From contig MU385717.1 in the NCBI GenBank assembly GCA_022497155.1, positions 1 to 64,000 of the forward strand: DNA of 64,000 nt. Reading direction: 5' to 3'. The notes beneath the pieces were generated by a model, which searched no databases, had not been told where the DNA came from, and worked only from the letters and a program-made list of their open reading frames with translations. Both the position numbers and the translations under genes were made by a program. The DNA is from Whalleya microplaca (lineage: Eukaryota; Ascomycota; Sordariomycetes; Xylariales; Xylariaceae). Positions 37,012 through 47,392 of the stretch are shown piece by piece. Within the stretch, counting starts at the first letter, position 1. The number at the start of each line of letters is the position of its first letter.

Positions 37012-37521
37012 TCAAGCACAAACGAAGAGCATACAGCTGCCACATTTACAAGTTCCACCGAATAAACAAAATGAAAGGCTACAGCCTGACAGCTCAGGAG
37101 TCACAAGATCGTCGACCCCAGGCTGAAGCGAGTTTCTCTGGCTTGCAAACTCAAGCCGAGGCTTCATGTCAAGAAGTGCCTGCCCATCGATAATGCCAAC
37201 ATGGGTGCGGGAGAAGACTTCGAACACGGCGATGTGGCCACCGACATCTTCGATTCTGACTGTGTTATTGTAGCGCTCATGGATTTTGTCGACGTCTTCC
37301 ATGGTAGTGAGGATCTCAGCATCGTCTCGTAGATCGGCTTCTTCGAATTGTACTCCGATGTCAATACCGCTGGTGGATGCTTGGCTAAGTAGCATGTATG
37401 TTAGATCTTGTTGGATGCTATGCTGTTTCATTGCTTACCCTGCTGCATTGGTCAAAGGTCCCGCATATACGAGTGGAAGGAGGCCAAAGGCCATGGTTTT
37501 AATAATCTTGCAATACTTCAT
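37012..37521 (-). CDS. Small secreted cysteine-rich protein (candidate effector), 151 aa, two exons
   Basis: Exon 1 is 37521-37439, a 54-nt intron is 37438-37385 (GTAAGC...TCTAACA...CTTAG), exon 2 is 37384-37012. Splicing joins phase 2 cleanly (GG+C). Residues 1-20 (MKYCKIIKTMAFGLLPLVYA) form a signal peptide; the second Met, with an ACCATGG context, would also give one. The mature part is acidic (VQFEEADLRDDAEILTT) and ends in a compact block with six cysteines, C-x4-C-x5-C-x-C-x2-C-x4-C. The signal, intron and a TATATAAA about 120 nt upstream argue for a real gene. No family is recognised. It lies about 2.4 kb right of the RIP block, a setting typical of fast-evolving secreted genes; effector function is inference. 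Confidence 0.65.
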
Positions 37522-37640
37522 CTTGATGGGTGTGCTTTGGTAGTCTGATGGTCTAATGCAGTGCGTAAAAACAGGCCTAGACGAGGGAGTTGTGGGCGAA
37601 GTAGAGATAATATGACTTTGAAATCTACGGGGAAGATACT

Positions 37641-37650
37641 GTTTATATAG
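37641..37650 (-). promoter_or_regulatory. Likely TATA element of the secreted-protein gene
   Basis: The minus strand reads CTATATAAAC, about 120 nt before the first ATG of the gene at 37012-37521. Confidence 0.45.
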
Positions 37651-40600
37651 ACTTTGGAAGCCGTGGCATCGAATGAATATAGAGTTGCTGTTATGCCTAA
37701 TACGAAGGTTGATGATGCACAGTTATGGTCACACGACTAGAGGTATTCTTTGCATGACGCCGTACCTGATATCACATTCCATCGTTCGAAGTTGGAAACA
37801 AACAACATAGTCTTTGCCCTATAGTCGTATGCATGTTCGCTTGTAATCATTCAGCCGCCTCTACTGAAAAGGTTTGTTGTAACCCAAGCAATTACCTATT
37901 TATAGTTGCTCGCTAATGTGTTGTGCCTCGATTTTGACATCGGCGACTAGGACGAGATTTTTAAGTGGTAGCTCGTTAGGCTTGCCTTTCATGGGAGATC
38001 CCAGTCAAACCTACATTGAGGTTCTACGGCGATGTTTGTGATACATCAACGATTCTAAAGCAAACTAGCCCGGCCCGACTAGTTAATAAATGGTTAAAAT
38101 GTTGATGCGCGGAAGAGAAGCAGTAATATCCACTTACAAGGGGAGTCAGCTTTGAAGTTTCTGTGGGCGTGAAGTCCTCATCCATTACAGCAAACGCCGC
38201 TCACTCACTCGAGTGTCCTATACATACCAGAACGCATTCGGCGATTGGAGCAAAAACTATTAGACAGCTTCAAGTGACCATATAATATCCTCACCTCCAA
38301 GTACCATAGAGCACCTTTGCTGTTCAAAGTTTAAGTCGGGGATCTATTAAGGGTAGTGGATGCTGTGCGTCGTGAAGATTTTCGAAAACAAAAGGCTAAT
38401 ATGCTCTGGAATGTTAGTGATAGGTGCTTGAGATCCTTGAATGCTCAGGCTAGAGGTAGAATTTTCTACTCCCTAACAGATATACAGGATTGGAAGTCGA
38501 TATCTTTACAAAACATAGCGCGATGGGTAACCCCGTTGTTACGCGTCAATGGGCATCGCTAGAGAGTAACACGAACACGAGTAACGACTATGAAACCTCG
38601 CGGCTGATGAAATGGGAGCTTGAGCGATGATGAAGCTTGTTTGCGCGGGCTTGGCACTGCCATTAAGTTGCAATGCGGGCTTTGGTATGTTGGACTATGT
38701 TGTGCTTTCTCCTTGCGTCTTTCGGCTCTATATCCTTGCATCTCGATCGTATAATTAAGTTAACTTTATAGCAACTTTGTAATTTCTGCTACTTGGATTA
38801 TAATTAAATGTAGATTAGCGCAATAATGGTGTCGACAATGACTTGTAGTAAGGATCTAGGTATGAAAAGAAAGGTAGTAGCTATGTAGCTAGTGTGACTA
38901 ATCATAGAACTAGCTAGGTGCTACAACGACTCCTGGAATTGGCGCGAGCATATGACTTCTTGCTGCGTATAAGCTGGAATTCATGAGTCCAAAGATTCGA
39001 GCCGTCAAAAATGCCCATGGGCGTGACATAGGCCTAGGTTGGATAAATCTCGCTATCCGCGGTTTCCGTCCATATATATAACTAATAACCCAAACCTTCG
39101 CACTAACAAGTTGTCAGGGGTTGGTGACTAAGCACCACATATTATTCTCAGGCCATATGCGTCTCCTTAAGACGCGACGGTAACGCCTAGTGAGAGCCTG
39201 AGCTTTTGAAATAAGTTTCTTTATTCATGATAACCTCAGGTCATTCCACCGTTCTTTTATTTTCTACTTTTGATTTGATATTGACCCGTTGAGGACCTCG
39301 GTATTTCTCGTGTACCTTCTTTCCCCTATTCAACTATGAATTACCTTACTATCTCTACATATTGACTACCACAGTCCTTGGATGTAACGCGTTTGGTAAA
39401 CCACCATTTATGCAACCCATGCAGAGATAGACGGTGCAGTTTTCCAAGATAGAAAGCACCTACGTGTATTGTCTCAATCAAATCGCCCTTCCGTAGTTGA
39501 TTCATATATACTGCAATCCAGACGACAGCTTCAAATCTGTTGGGTAAGAATACAGCCAATTAGGCTTTCAGCTACATTAGATTTGGAGAATAACGGCCAA
39601 GGCTGGAAGAAACTTTTGAAGTACCCATGGTTGTGGTCTCATACCTGCGGTGCATTCAGGTTCGACCTTGTAAAGTATAGCGATGTTTAATGAAGTCAAT
39701 ACATATGTCACAGTATATGGCAATTTGGAATTGCAATTTAGATGGTCACGTCGGTTCGCCGTACAGAGCAGTCTTCTGCAAGTCTTTTGCGTAGGAGCGC
39801 TGGCATCAGATTCCTGTAGACAGTGAAAACTAATAAGCTAACGTTCCCAGTAGACACGGTCAGGACATGTGCACAAAATATAATACCTACATACATAGTA
39901 GGTCTTGATGGAGTCAGCAACCTCCGCATCCCCGGATCCACGGCTATTATTAGACACTAAACGACAATCTAATTTCAGAATCGCCTGGGTTAGCAATTCC
40001 CACATCCTGTACACAGACGACATACGATTCAAGTCAATTAATACCAATAAAGTTTTCAACTTCATTCAGAAGCAGAAAGACAGTCCCAAGACGGAAACTC
40101 GTAAAACATCTGAAACATGAAGGTAAACGAACGAACCTACGACGTTACATAGTATATACAATGACTCGCTAGTTCCCCGGGTATTCAACAGGATGGCAGT
40201 GGCTTGTCTATGCCTTAAGACGGAATACGTAGAATAATTTGAACTAAATATTCTAGCAAGGTAGATCGCACCTATCTTGGAATTTTATTGGGGACCTTTT
40301 GAATGGAGTTGCTGGGGTTTGGGCTGTTGCGATCAGGATGACTAAGACCAGCTAGACAATTAACAGACTACGAACCAATCAAAGGCCGGTTTAATAGCCT
40401 TCGTACCTCCACATGTCGCCGCTTACAAGTGCCTCCAAGACCTTCCAAAGATCTTAGCATCAAAATTATTACTTGGACGAGGTACCTAGTTTATGAATTT
40501 CGTTCCCTAGGGTAGTTCCGTGGAAGGATGTATGATCATGTCCAGAGCTGCAGAATTTAAAAGGACTCTAGGTCCAAGACACTCGTCTCTCGATGCTTGA

Positions 40601-40692
40601 TCTTTATAATTGAGCTTAGTGTAGTGATACTAGCTATAGCCATTCTTTCAATACATTGCTACCAGTGAGCTAATCCAACTTCTACAATCGTT
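37651..40692. other. About 3 kb without a recognised gene
   Basis: Only short overlapping open frames (60-75 codons), none with domain resemblance or convincing splice extension. The last 130 bases contain the chitinase promoter region (ATTTAAAAGG near 40,556). Confidence 0.45.
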
Positions 40693-42295
40693 ATGAAATT
40701 TTACAACATCTTCTTGAGTGGCTTGGCCACCGTCGGATGCGCTATTGCGTATTCTACCCCTTTACGTAACATTATATATTTTGACCAGTACGTCTCTATA
40801 TTATTCTATCCCTAGAGCTGTACTCTTAACTAACACTGAGCTAGGTATCACAGAACGATCCTTCCTGGCAAGAATGTCACGGCGGGGATTACCCATGTTA
40901 TCATGGCCTTCGCTAACTCGTCATTATTCGTGCCGGAGACGGCTGGCACGTATGAGCCATTCATGCCCCTGAGTGATGTCCGCGCCTTGTTCGACAGCGG
41001 AACCCAGGTAGGTATCGCGCTCGGAGGCTGGGCCGACACGGCCGGTTTCTCCGCCGGCGCAAAGACAGAAACGAGTCGGAAGGCGTTCGCGGAGAATCTC
41101 GCCAAGATGATCGAGGACCTGGGCTTCGACTTCGTGGACATTGACTGGGAGTACCCGGGCGGCAATGGAGCCGACTACAAGCAGATCCCAAATGCGAACA
41201 AGACGGGAGAGATAACGACCTTCCCACTGCTCCTACATGCGATCAAGCATGCTAGTACGTATTGCAGCACCTTGTATTTCTAATTTCAGCGTCTCTCTCA
41301 AGCCCCAAAGCCACCCAAAACTTCTAGAAATGCACTTCGACGATGCTGGGACACCCTCAAGTTCGCTGGGACAAATATGTTGACTTGATTCGTCTATAGT
41401 CGCACCTAAGCTTCTCACCATCGCCGCGCCTGCTATGGAGCGCGATTTTATCGCCTACACGCCTACCCAGGCACCAAAGATCTGGTCGGCGGTCGACTTC
41501 GTCAACGTCATGACCTACGACATGATGTACCGCCGCGACAACGCAACCCTGCATCATACCTCGGTCAAGGGCTCTCTAGAAGCCGTGCAGCGGTACCTGA
41601 ACCTCGGCCTGCCCGCCAGCAAGATCAATCTCGGCTTCGCGTACTACGCGAAGTACTTCCAGACGCCCGCGAACGTGACATGCACGCACCCAATCGGCTG
41701 CCCGATAGTGAAGGCCGAGCTCGACGACGGCACCGATGCCGGCACCTCCGGCACCGTGACCTTCGAGCGCGCTAACCTGTTCCCGCCCGGGCCGCCCACG
41801 AACTTGACCACGTCCACGGACGACACCTGCGGCCTCAACACCGCCTTCACGTGCTCGGGCCTGGCCGACAAGGGTTGCTGCTCGCAGTACGGCTTTTGCG
41901 GGACGACGGCGGCGCACTGTGGTATCGGGTGCCAGAGGGACTACGGCACGTGCAAGGGTCCCGACGTCAGCGCGTCGTTCCTGAAGGCTCTCAAGCAGGG
42001 CGTGACTGATGAAGAAGAGGGCGGTCAGTGGTTCTGGGACTCCGAGGCGCTCGTGTTCTGGACTTGGGACACGGTCGAACTGATGCAGCGCAAGATTGCC
42101 GAGATCGTGACGCCCTTGGGCCTCGGCGGTGTCTTCGCCTGGAGCTTGGGAGAGGACAGCGCCGATTGGAGCCATATCCAGGCCATCTCCGCTGCTGTAA
42201 AGGGCCTTACGACACGTACGGCGGCCGTTGAGGATGTCGCGCCGAAGATTCTGCATGGGCGCGTCATGAGACCGCATGGGAGCCGCTACCACTAG
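40693..42295 (+). CDS. Secreted GH18 chitinase with inserted CBM18 chitin-binding module, 466 aa
   Basis: Three exons: 40693-40787, 40845-41254, 41400-42295. The introns are 57 nt (with CTAAC branch sequence) and 145 nt, and both phases join in frame. Residues 1-19 are a signal peptide (MKFYNIFLSGLATVGCAIA). The GH18 barrel starts with YFDQY near residue 30, has ALGGW near 90, and the catalytic D-x-x-D-x-D-x-E is complete (D127, D130, D132, E134 in GFDFVDIDWEYPGG). MTYDM and FAYYAKYF follow. Residues 311-353 are a hevein-like CBM18 with all eight cysteines (CCSQYGFCG core) lying between the last barrel strands; the barrel closes with WFWDSE and GVFAWSLGEDS. It hydrolyses chitin outside the cell; whether the role is wall remodelling, fungal competition or insect attack is not shown. 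Confidence 0.9.
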
Positions 42296-42824
42296 GAATA
42301 GGACATTCGTAGTGAAGAAGCGATGTCGCTCAGCTGCTCATTATTTACTGGGTTCCAATCTTCTGTCTTCTCTCCAGGTACTATTCGTTGCCACTCATTG
42401 TCAACAGAGTTTGTTATGGCCAATGGCTCATGCCTTAGCTGTAAGTGGTTTTTATAAAGTCTGTATCCATGTTGTCAGCCGGACTTGGAGTATGGCGACC
42501 AAGAATTGTTCATGGCCTAGAGAATGTAGAGGTTCGTTGCGCTAGGTTGTATCTGAGGCCCAGTCGCAAAAGACATCTGTGGACTGTAACGTATTTGAAG
42601 CTCAGACACAAAGGAGCCAAAGCCTTTGTCCCATCGCGTATAAGTCGTAATTGTTGTGTAGCAATTATGTTAGACGAGTTTAACCGTAGTTGGTTGTGCA
42701 CCTGAGATATCAGCGTAGGGGCAATGGCCTTGGGGTGGGCTCAAGCCTTCGGAATCAGGAGGGTAGACATCTGACCGCAAATATCCTTGAAGGACCATCG
42801 GAATGACAATCACCGGGTTGGTTC
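42296..42824. other. Intergenic, nothing recognised
   Basis: Region between the convergent 3' ends of the chitinase and the minus-strand orphan frames. Small overlapping frames only. Confidence 0.5.
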
Positions 42825-43355
42825 CTAAAAATTAATTCTTGATTTTCTCCTTCGCCCCCATCCCCGCAGGATAGATGACAATGGAGAAACCGGTCTCTTA
42901 CGAGGCTCCGGGCTCCCACTGTCAAAACTACATCTGCACGTCAGGGAAGACAAATAAGAAACGAAATGTAACCAAAACCAGACAACTTTGAAGAGAACCA
43001 ACGCGCCCAAACTCAAGAATAAACCATAGGAGAAGAGACACAAACCAAGATCATCAGACCAAGCAACGCTGAACTGGACAGAGGCCAGGATGTACAAACC
43101 AACAAGCATGCCAAACGGCTTCCATAGATCGCTGAACCCATTCGGCTGCATCAGGCCCAGCCCGAATAACCGATACGGCTTTCCCCCTAGAGCTGCCTTT
43201 ACATTGAGGAGGGATGTGAGGTACACAACTAAACATAAACCCCGAACTCCGCAAGACCACGGTTTGAAAAGGCCAGTGAAGTACTGCTTGCCAGCTGCCC
43301 CCGACCCCGTCAGGTTAACTGGTATAGCCCTACCCCCCACGGTCACCGGCTGCAC
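42825..43355 (-). CDS. Membrane-protein-like frame, possible 3' exon of the neighbouring orphan gene
   Basis: 176 codons open on the minus strand, with no ATG at its head (the first codon of the frame is GTG), so it is probably an exon or a partial gene. It encodes three hydrophobic stretches: GLCLVVYLTSLLNV, FGMLVGLYILASVQFSVAW, and a long one, LGLCLFSYGLFLSLGALVLF continuing to WFWLHFVSYL. A basic tail (GWGRRRKSRINF) ends it. The frame is open from just after a TGA near 43,365. It could be joined to 43421-43879 by an intron from about 43,430 (GTAATC) to CTTGACTAG near 43,365, which restores the frame, but the donor is weak. No family is recognised. Confidence 0.35.
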   Translation of the reverse strand: MQPVTVGGRAIPVNLTGSGAAGKQYFTGLFKPWSCGVRGLCLVVYLTSLLNVKAALGGKPYRLFGLGLMQPNGFSDLWKPFGMLVGLYILASVQFSVAWSDDLGLCLFSYGLFLSLGALVLFKVVWFWLHFVSYLSSLTCRCSFDSGSPEPRKRPVSPLSSILRGWGRRRKSRINF

Positions 43356-43420
43356 TCGAGCTAGTCAAGATAACCGGCACACCCCAAGGGTCTCACCTCC
43401 CTAATACAGGTCGCTGGGGT

Positions 43421-43879
43421 TTAAATGCGGGAGTTCAGAGGATTACGAATAGCCCTCCACTCCGCGTGCCACATAAGCATATACAGGCCCTGCCTGGTCA
43501 TCTCATGTGTAAGGCCATGGTCTCCAGTGGAGACCGCTCTAGGTTCGTCAGTGCCACGAAAGCTCGCAAGGAGCTCATTGATTCGTCGTACATTCTCCTC
43601 CCAGCCCGACGGATCAGGGGCTGGACGAGAGTTTGTCGACCTCTGAACCGTTTCAGCGTTGCCGGTGATCCGAGTTACTGGTGCATGGCTCTCTCTTCTG
43701 GAATAATCGTTGAGTAAGGGGTTGCGGATTCTCACCTCAGGAGCCAGGTCTCGGCGTCTTTCGGTCTCATTCTTTGTGTCCGTGACGTCAGTGTAAACGT
43801 ACAGTGGGTTGGGTATAGGAGGTGAGAAGGTAGGGATCTCCGAGGCGGCCACAGCCAGCGGGTTCTCAAAGCGGGTCAT
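43421..43879 (-). CDS. Orphan hydrophilic protein, 152 aa or 5' exon of a longer gene
   Basis: The ATG at 43879 has a good fungal context (CTACAATGAC). The protein starts MTRFENPLAVAASEIPTFSP and is proline- and arginine-rich. It has a charged middle (WEENVRRINELLASF) and ends GLYMLMWHAEWRAIRNPLNSRI. It has no signal peptide and no membrane span. Composition is even over the whole frame, which suggests real coding. Directly downstream on the same strand is the hydrophobic frame 42825-43355, so the two may form one gene with a soluble N-terminus and a membrane C-terminus. No family is recognised. Confidence 0.5.
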   Translation of the reverse strand: MTRFENPLAVAASEIPTFSPPIPNPLYVYTDVTDTKNETERRRDLAPEVRIRNPLLNDYSRRESHAPVTRITGNAETVQRSTNSRPAPDPSGWEENVRRINELLASFRGTDEPRAVSTGDHGLTHEMTRQGLYMLMWHAEWRAIRNPLNSRI

Positions 43880-45083
43880 TGTAGCAGGATAAGCAAGTGA
43901 TTCAACAAAGATCAGTTTGCAATATTCTTAGTAAATAACTCTCTCTGATTGTGTGAACTCGATAGCAGTAGGCAGACAAGAAGATGGGGAAGGAAAGAAG
44001 AAAGAGAAGTGGAAAGTTTTGGGGAAGACGGCCTTCTTTTATAGACCGTTGGCAATGTGCTCGGATCCTTTGGCGCTTGAGGACGCTTCCACCATGTGCA
44101 TTGGCTATGACGCCTCCTCACCCTTTGGGCGTGAGGAGGCGCAATAGAGAAAGCGTAATATGGTACATAGCACACAGCCCTTATCAAACTATGTCGTATT
44201 TGGATGGGCGAAATCTATTTTTCTAGCGGCGTTGATACGTAAGTAGAATGTCCTTGAGGCGTAAGCTGATTGCTCAAAGCGATGAGGAGTGCTGCAGGCT
44301 GAAGGTTGGCGGATGGAGAGCCGGCGCAAGGAAGGTCGGCGAAGTCAATAGTATGTGCGCAGCGCTCTGATTTTCAAGCTATCGAGTTAGGAAAGGTGAC
44401 TAGCCGTCAGGTTCAATCCATTCACAACTTAATCTGATGACAAAGATACCGGGCATTGAAGAACTAAGAAGGCTAACAGCATGATGTAGACAAGGAAAAA
44501 ATTCGATTTGAATTGACTGGTAGGACCGACTTGGCTTTATAGCAGCTTCCTGTTGATCATATAAGCATCGAGCACTTCCATAAGGTTTCGAAGACTCGTA
44601 AGTTCTTGTCACTAGTCACTCCCTCGTCGACCGGTTTAATTTCGTGTAATCTGTACGTGCTAGACAACATGGTGTCTATACCCAACATTATTTTGTCGCT
44701 TGCGCTTTCCAGTGATATCAGTTGACCACTGTATTCTTCTTGATCTTTATGGCACAGTCTCGTCATTGTATGAGCTTCCGACGAGATTACATATGTAATA
44801 TCCACGGTTATGGGCAGTACTTGCCCCGAACAACTTGTCTGGTGGATGGAGCAATCTCTCAAATATCATACGAATGGTAACCTCGACTAAAGTTTTCGAC
44901 TTGAGCCGCTCGTGCCTAATAGGTATTTTCTTCTACATCAGCGAGGTTGAGCCAACAGTGTGAGAGTCTGGATACTAGCGCTGAGAAGCACTGCACCTAT
45001 CCGTACGTATTAAACCAACTCGCAACCTTGGAACTTGATAGTTTAATTTCAAGGTTATTCGGTTAAAATAGCGAATACTTGCG
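43880..45083. other. Intergenic with a MITE fragment
   Basis: Holds the putative promoter of the minus-strand orphan gene and a foldback fragment at 44,090-44,145. A 101-codon minus frame near 44,557-44,862 has no recognisable content. Confidence 0.45.
44090..44145. repeat. Foldback fragment related to the MITE at 45.1 kb
   Basis: CGCCTCCTCAC and GTGAGGAGGCG form a perfect 11-bp stem around CCTTTGGGC. The preceding TTGGCTATGACG resembles the start of the 45,085 terminal repeat (TTGGCTATTCC). Confidence 0.55.
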
Positions 45084-45084
45084 T

Positions 45085-45646
45085 TGGCTATTCCCCCTCC
45101 TCACGCTTAGAGGGCGTTGCGCTTTGATTAGGAAATGGTCCTAGTAAGTTGTAAAGCAATAGGGGATCTGGGCAAGTATACGTAGATTTTGATGTAGCTC
45201 ACACATGGTAAATAGTCTCAATATTACAATGATCTGACCCCTAACTGTTGCAAAAAGTGAAGCTATCCACAAACTTCCACCACACACTGAACCTGCTCAT
45301 CACCGTCACTAGTCATTATATTGATAGGTAGATATAAGCCCTTTCGTAACTATATGGGGTTCAGAGATTGGGTGCCTTGTAAATGCAGCGGAGTTAGTAC
45401 AGAGAGAGTGGCCGCTGTAGACACAGCAGTTTTAGTGGGTACATGCTTAGCTTTATATGTGATATCATAATAGAAACAGCCGTGACATGTTGAAGTTGAG
45501 GAAACTTTTGATTTTATTAAGTTACATTGGCTTGCAAGCAAACCACTACTAGAAGAATGTATCCACTAGTGCTACCAACTACTACCTAAGGGACCTTTGC
45601 TGGTTAAAGCGCAACACCCTCTATGTGTGAGAAGGCATAACAGCCA
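45085..45646. mobile_element. MITE-like element with about 55-bp imperfect terminal inverted repeats
   Basis: The left end reads TGGCTATTCCCCCTCCTCAC, then TTAGAGGGCGTTGCGCTTTG and AAATGGTCC. The reverse complement of the right end reads TGGCTGTTATGCCTTCTCAC, then ATAGAGGGTGTTGCGCTTTA and AAAGGTCC. The roughly 560-bp span has no coding frame over its length. No clear target duplication could be read. Superfamily is not assignable by eye. Confidence 0.6.
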
Positions 45647-47392
45647 CGGACTTTTATTGCGCTAGCACCCCTTGCTGACCATTGGTTCTCTTGCTCAAAT
45701 TATTCAGAAGTCTGACTACTGGAGCTTCTGAATAGGGCTTATCACAAGAGTTAGATAACCCTTTGGCCATTGAACGAGCATCAGAGTTGCCATGAATATG
45801 AAAGCACCATTAGGCCGACCGTGTTCTCTTCCAAAGAGGAACCTAAATTCCAGCGATAGAAGTCAATAGAATGCCCGGTAGCTCAAGGATGAAGCCAAGT
45901 TTGGAAATGGTTTAACCGGGGTCCACATTACCTTTCCCAACTTGATAGGATGAAAATTAAAGTGTAATGTATTACTGGTTTTTGGTTTTTCGTCTGCCGT
46001 TCATTTACAGATATGAATAAGCCACTCGACCGCCTCAAAGACAGTTATACAAAAATAAAGTATCTTTTATATTTGCAGCAGAATATAAACTTAATCTTCG
46101 GCTGGCCGATAACGTCCTATATTTGTTGGACAAATAGGAGGATCTGGATTTTTCGAGCGTAAAAGTAAAGTCATAAAAACAGCCGCATTTTAACTTGGGT
46201 AAAGGCAGGAATCAACTGGACGGCTCTTTAAACCTTTTCCAACAATCTAGAACTACTAATGTTCTAAAAAAATTAAAAAAAAAAAAAATTAAAAAAAAAC
46301 CCCCCTTTAATAGGGGCCATTGCTCCTAGATGGTGGTGACTAGGTGAAACCGGTAGTAAACATATTGTTAGTCGACATAAGTAGTCTCAGTATATACGGC
46401 CCAGCAGATTCAGCATTAGACAAAACTACAACAAGGAATTCAAAAGAATTCAACTAAGGCCCATATCTAGCTTCCTACATGAGTTCTTCCTGGGTCGAGA
46501 CCACGAATCTGACGATTCAGGGTATAGAGAATCACTGTTTATACAATCGTTTCCAGACAACGAGGAACCGACTTGAATGCAAGCTCCACGCAAACATCAA
46601 ATCTCGGAATGCTTCATTAGTGTCAATAGGTGAGTTTTTGAATTGGTAGACATTAACTTTGAATAATGTGGGTTTAAGCAAGCACATCGCTCGGTAGTAT
46701 AAGAAATCCTTCTGTGCCCTGAATTGACACATGGGCACCCTTAAGCAACAAATATGGTAAGTACATAAAAGATAACACTTAACATCTGCCTCGGCTGGAG
46801 ACACCACATAGACCAAGTGACGGGCCCCACATAGATGAAAGCAGAATACTACCTAGGAAGGCAATTTCAACACGGGCTATGATGTAACAGTCTTTTGGAT
46901 CTGCTATGGGCACAAGTAGAAAGGAGAAGGAACCAAATCGGCCGAGTTATGACTCATATTCTAGTCTTCAATGTTAAGTTGTCAATTCAGAATGGCATAT
47001 TGATTCTTGAAGTGGATATACATAATTGTGATGATGAGGCCAATTACTTAGATACAGTCGCATACACCTTTGTGTGCCGTGTCTAGGTATGATTCCCACT
47101 GCAATATAAGGCCCGCCCATTGCTAACCCGAGTTATGCTGAGTACCTAAGATAGGTGGATCACACATGCATGCATCGTACACAACCTTGGAAGTATGACT
47201 TGCCAAAAATAAGGGTGTTTCCACAATTCCCCCGGGACTCTCCACCCCCGCAGTAGTGCAGCTTGTGAGGGGCAGGAGGGCATGAGTAGGTATAAAGTTA
47301 ACGAGGATTTCAGGAGTGACTCGGTTTTGAATTTCAAGAGTGTAGTAGTCCAGAAGACTTATTATAAGTCAGCTTACAACCTGTGAACAATT
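45647..47392. other. About 1.7 kb without a recognised gene
   Basis: Contains a poly-A/poly-C patch (46,268-46,315) and several short frames, none recognisable. The last 200 bases should hold the promoter of the dehydratase gene. Confidence 0.45.

Noticed and set aside
44557..44862. 101-codon minus-strand frame
   Set aside because: Composition is not clearly coding, it has no recognisable family, and it ends without a continuation by plausible splicing.
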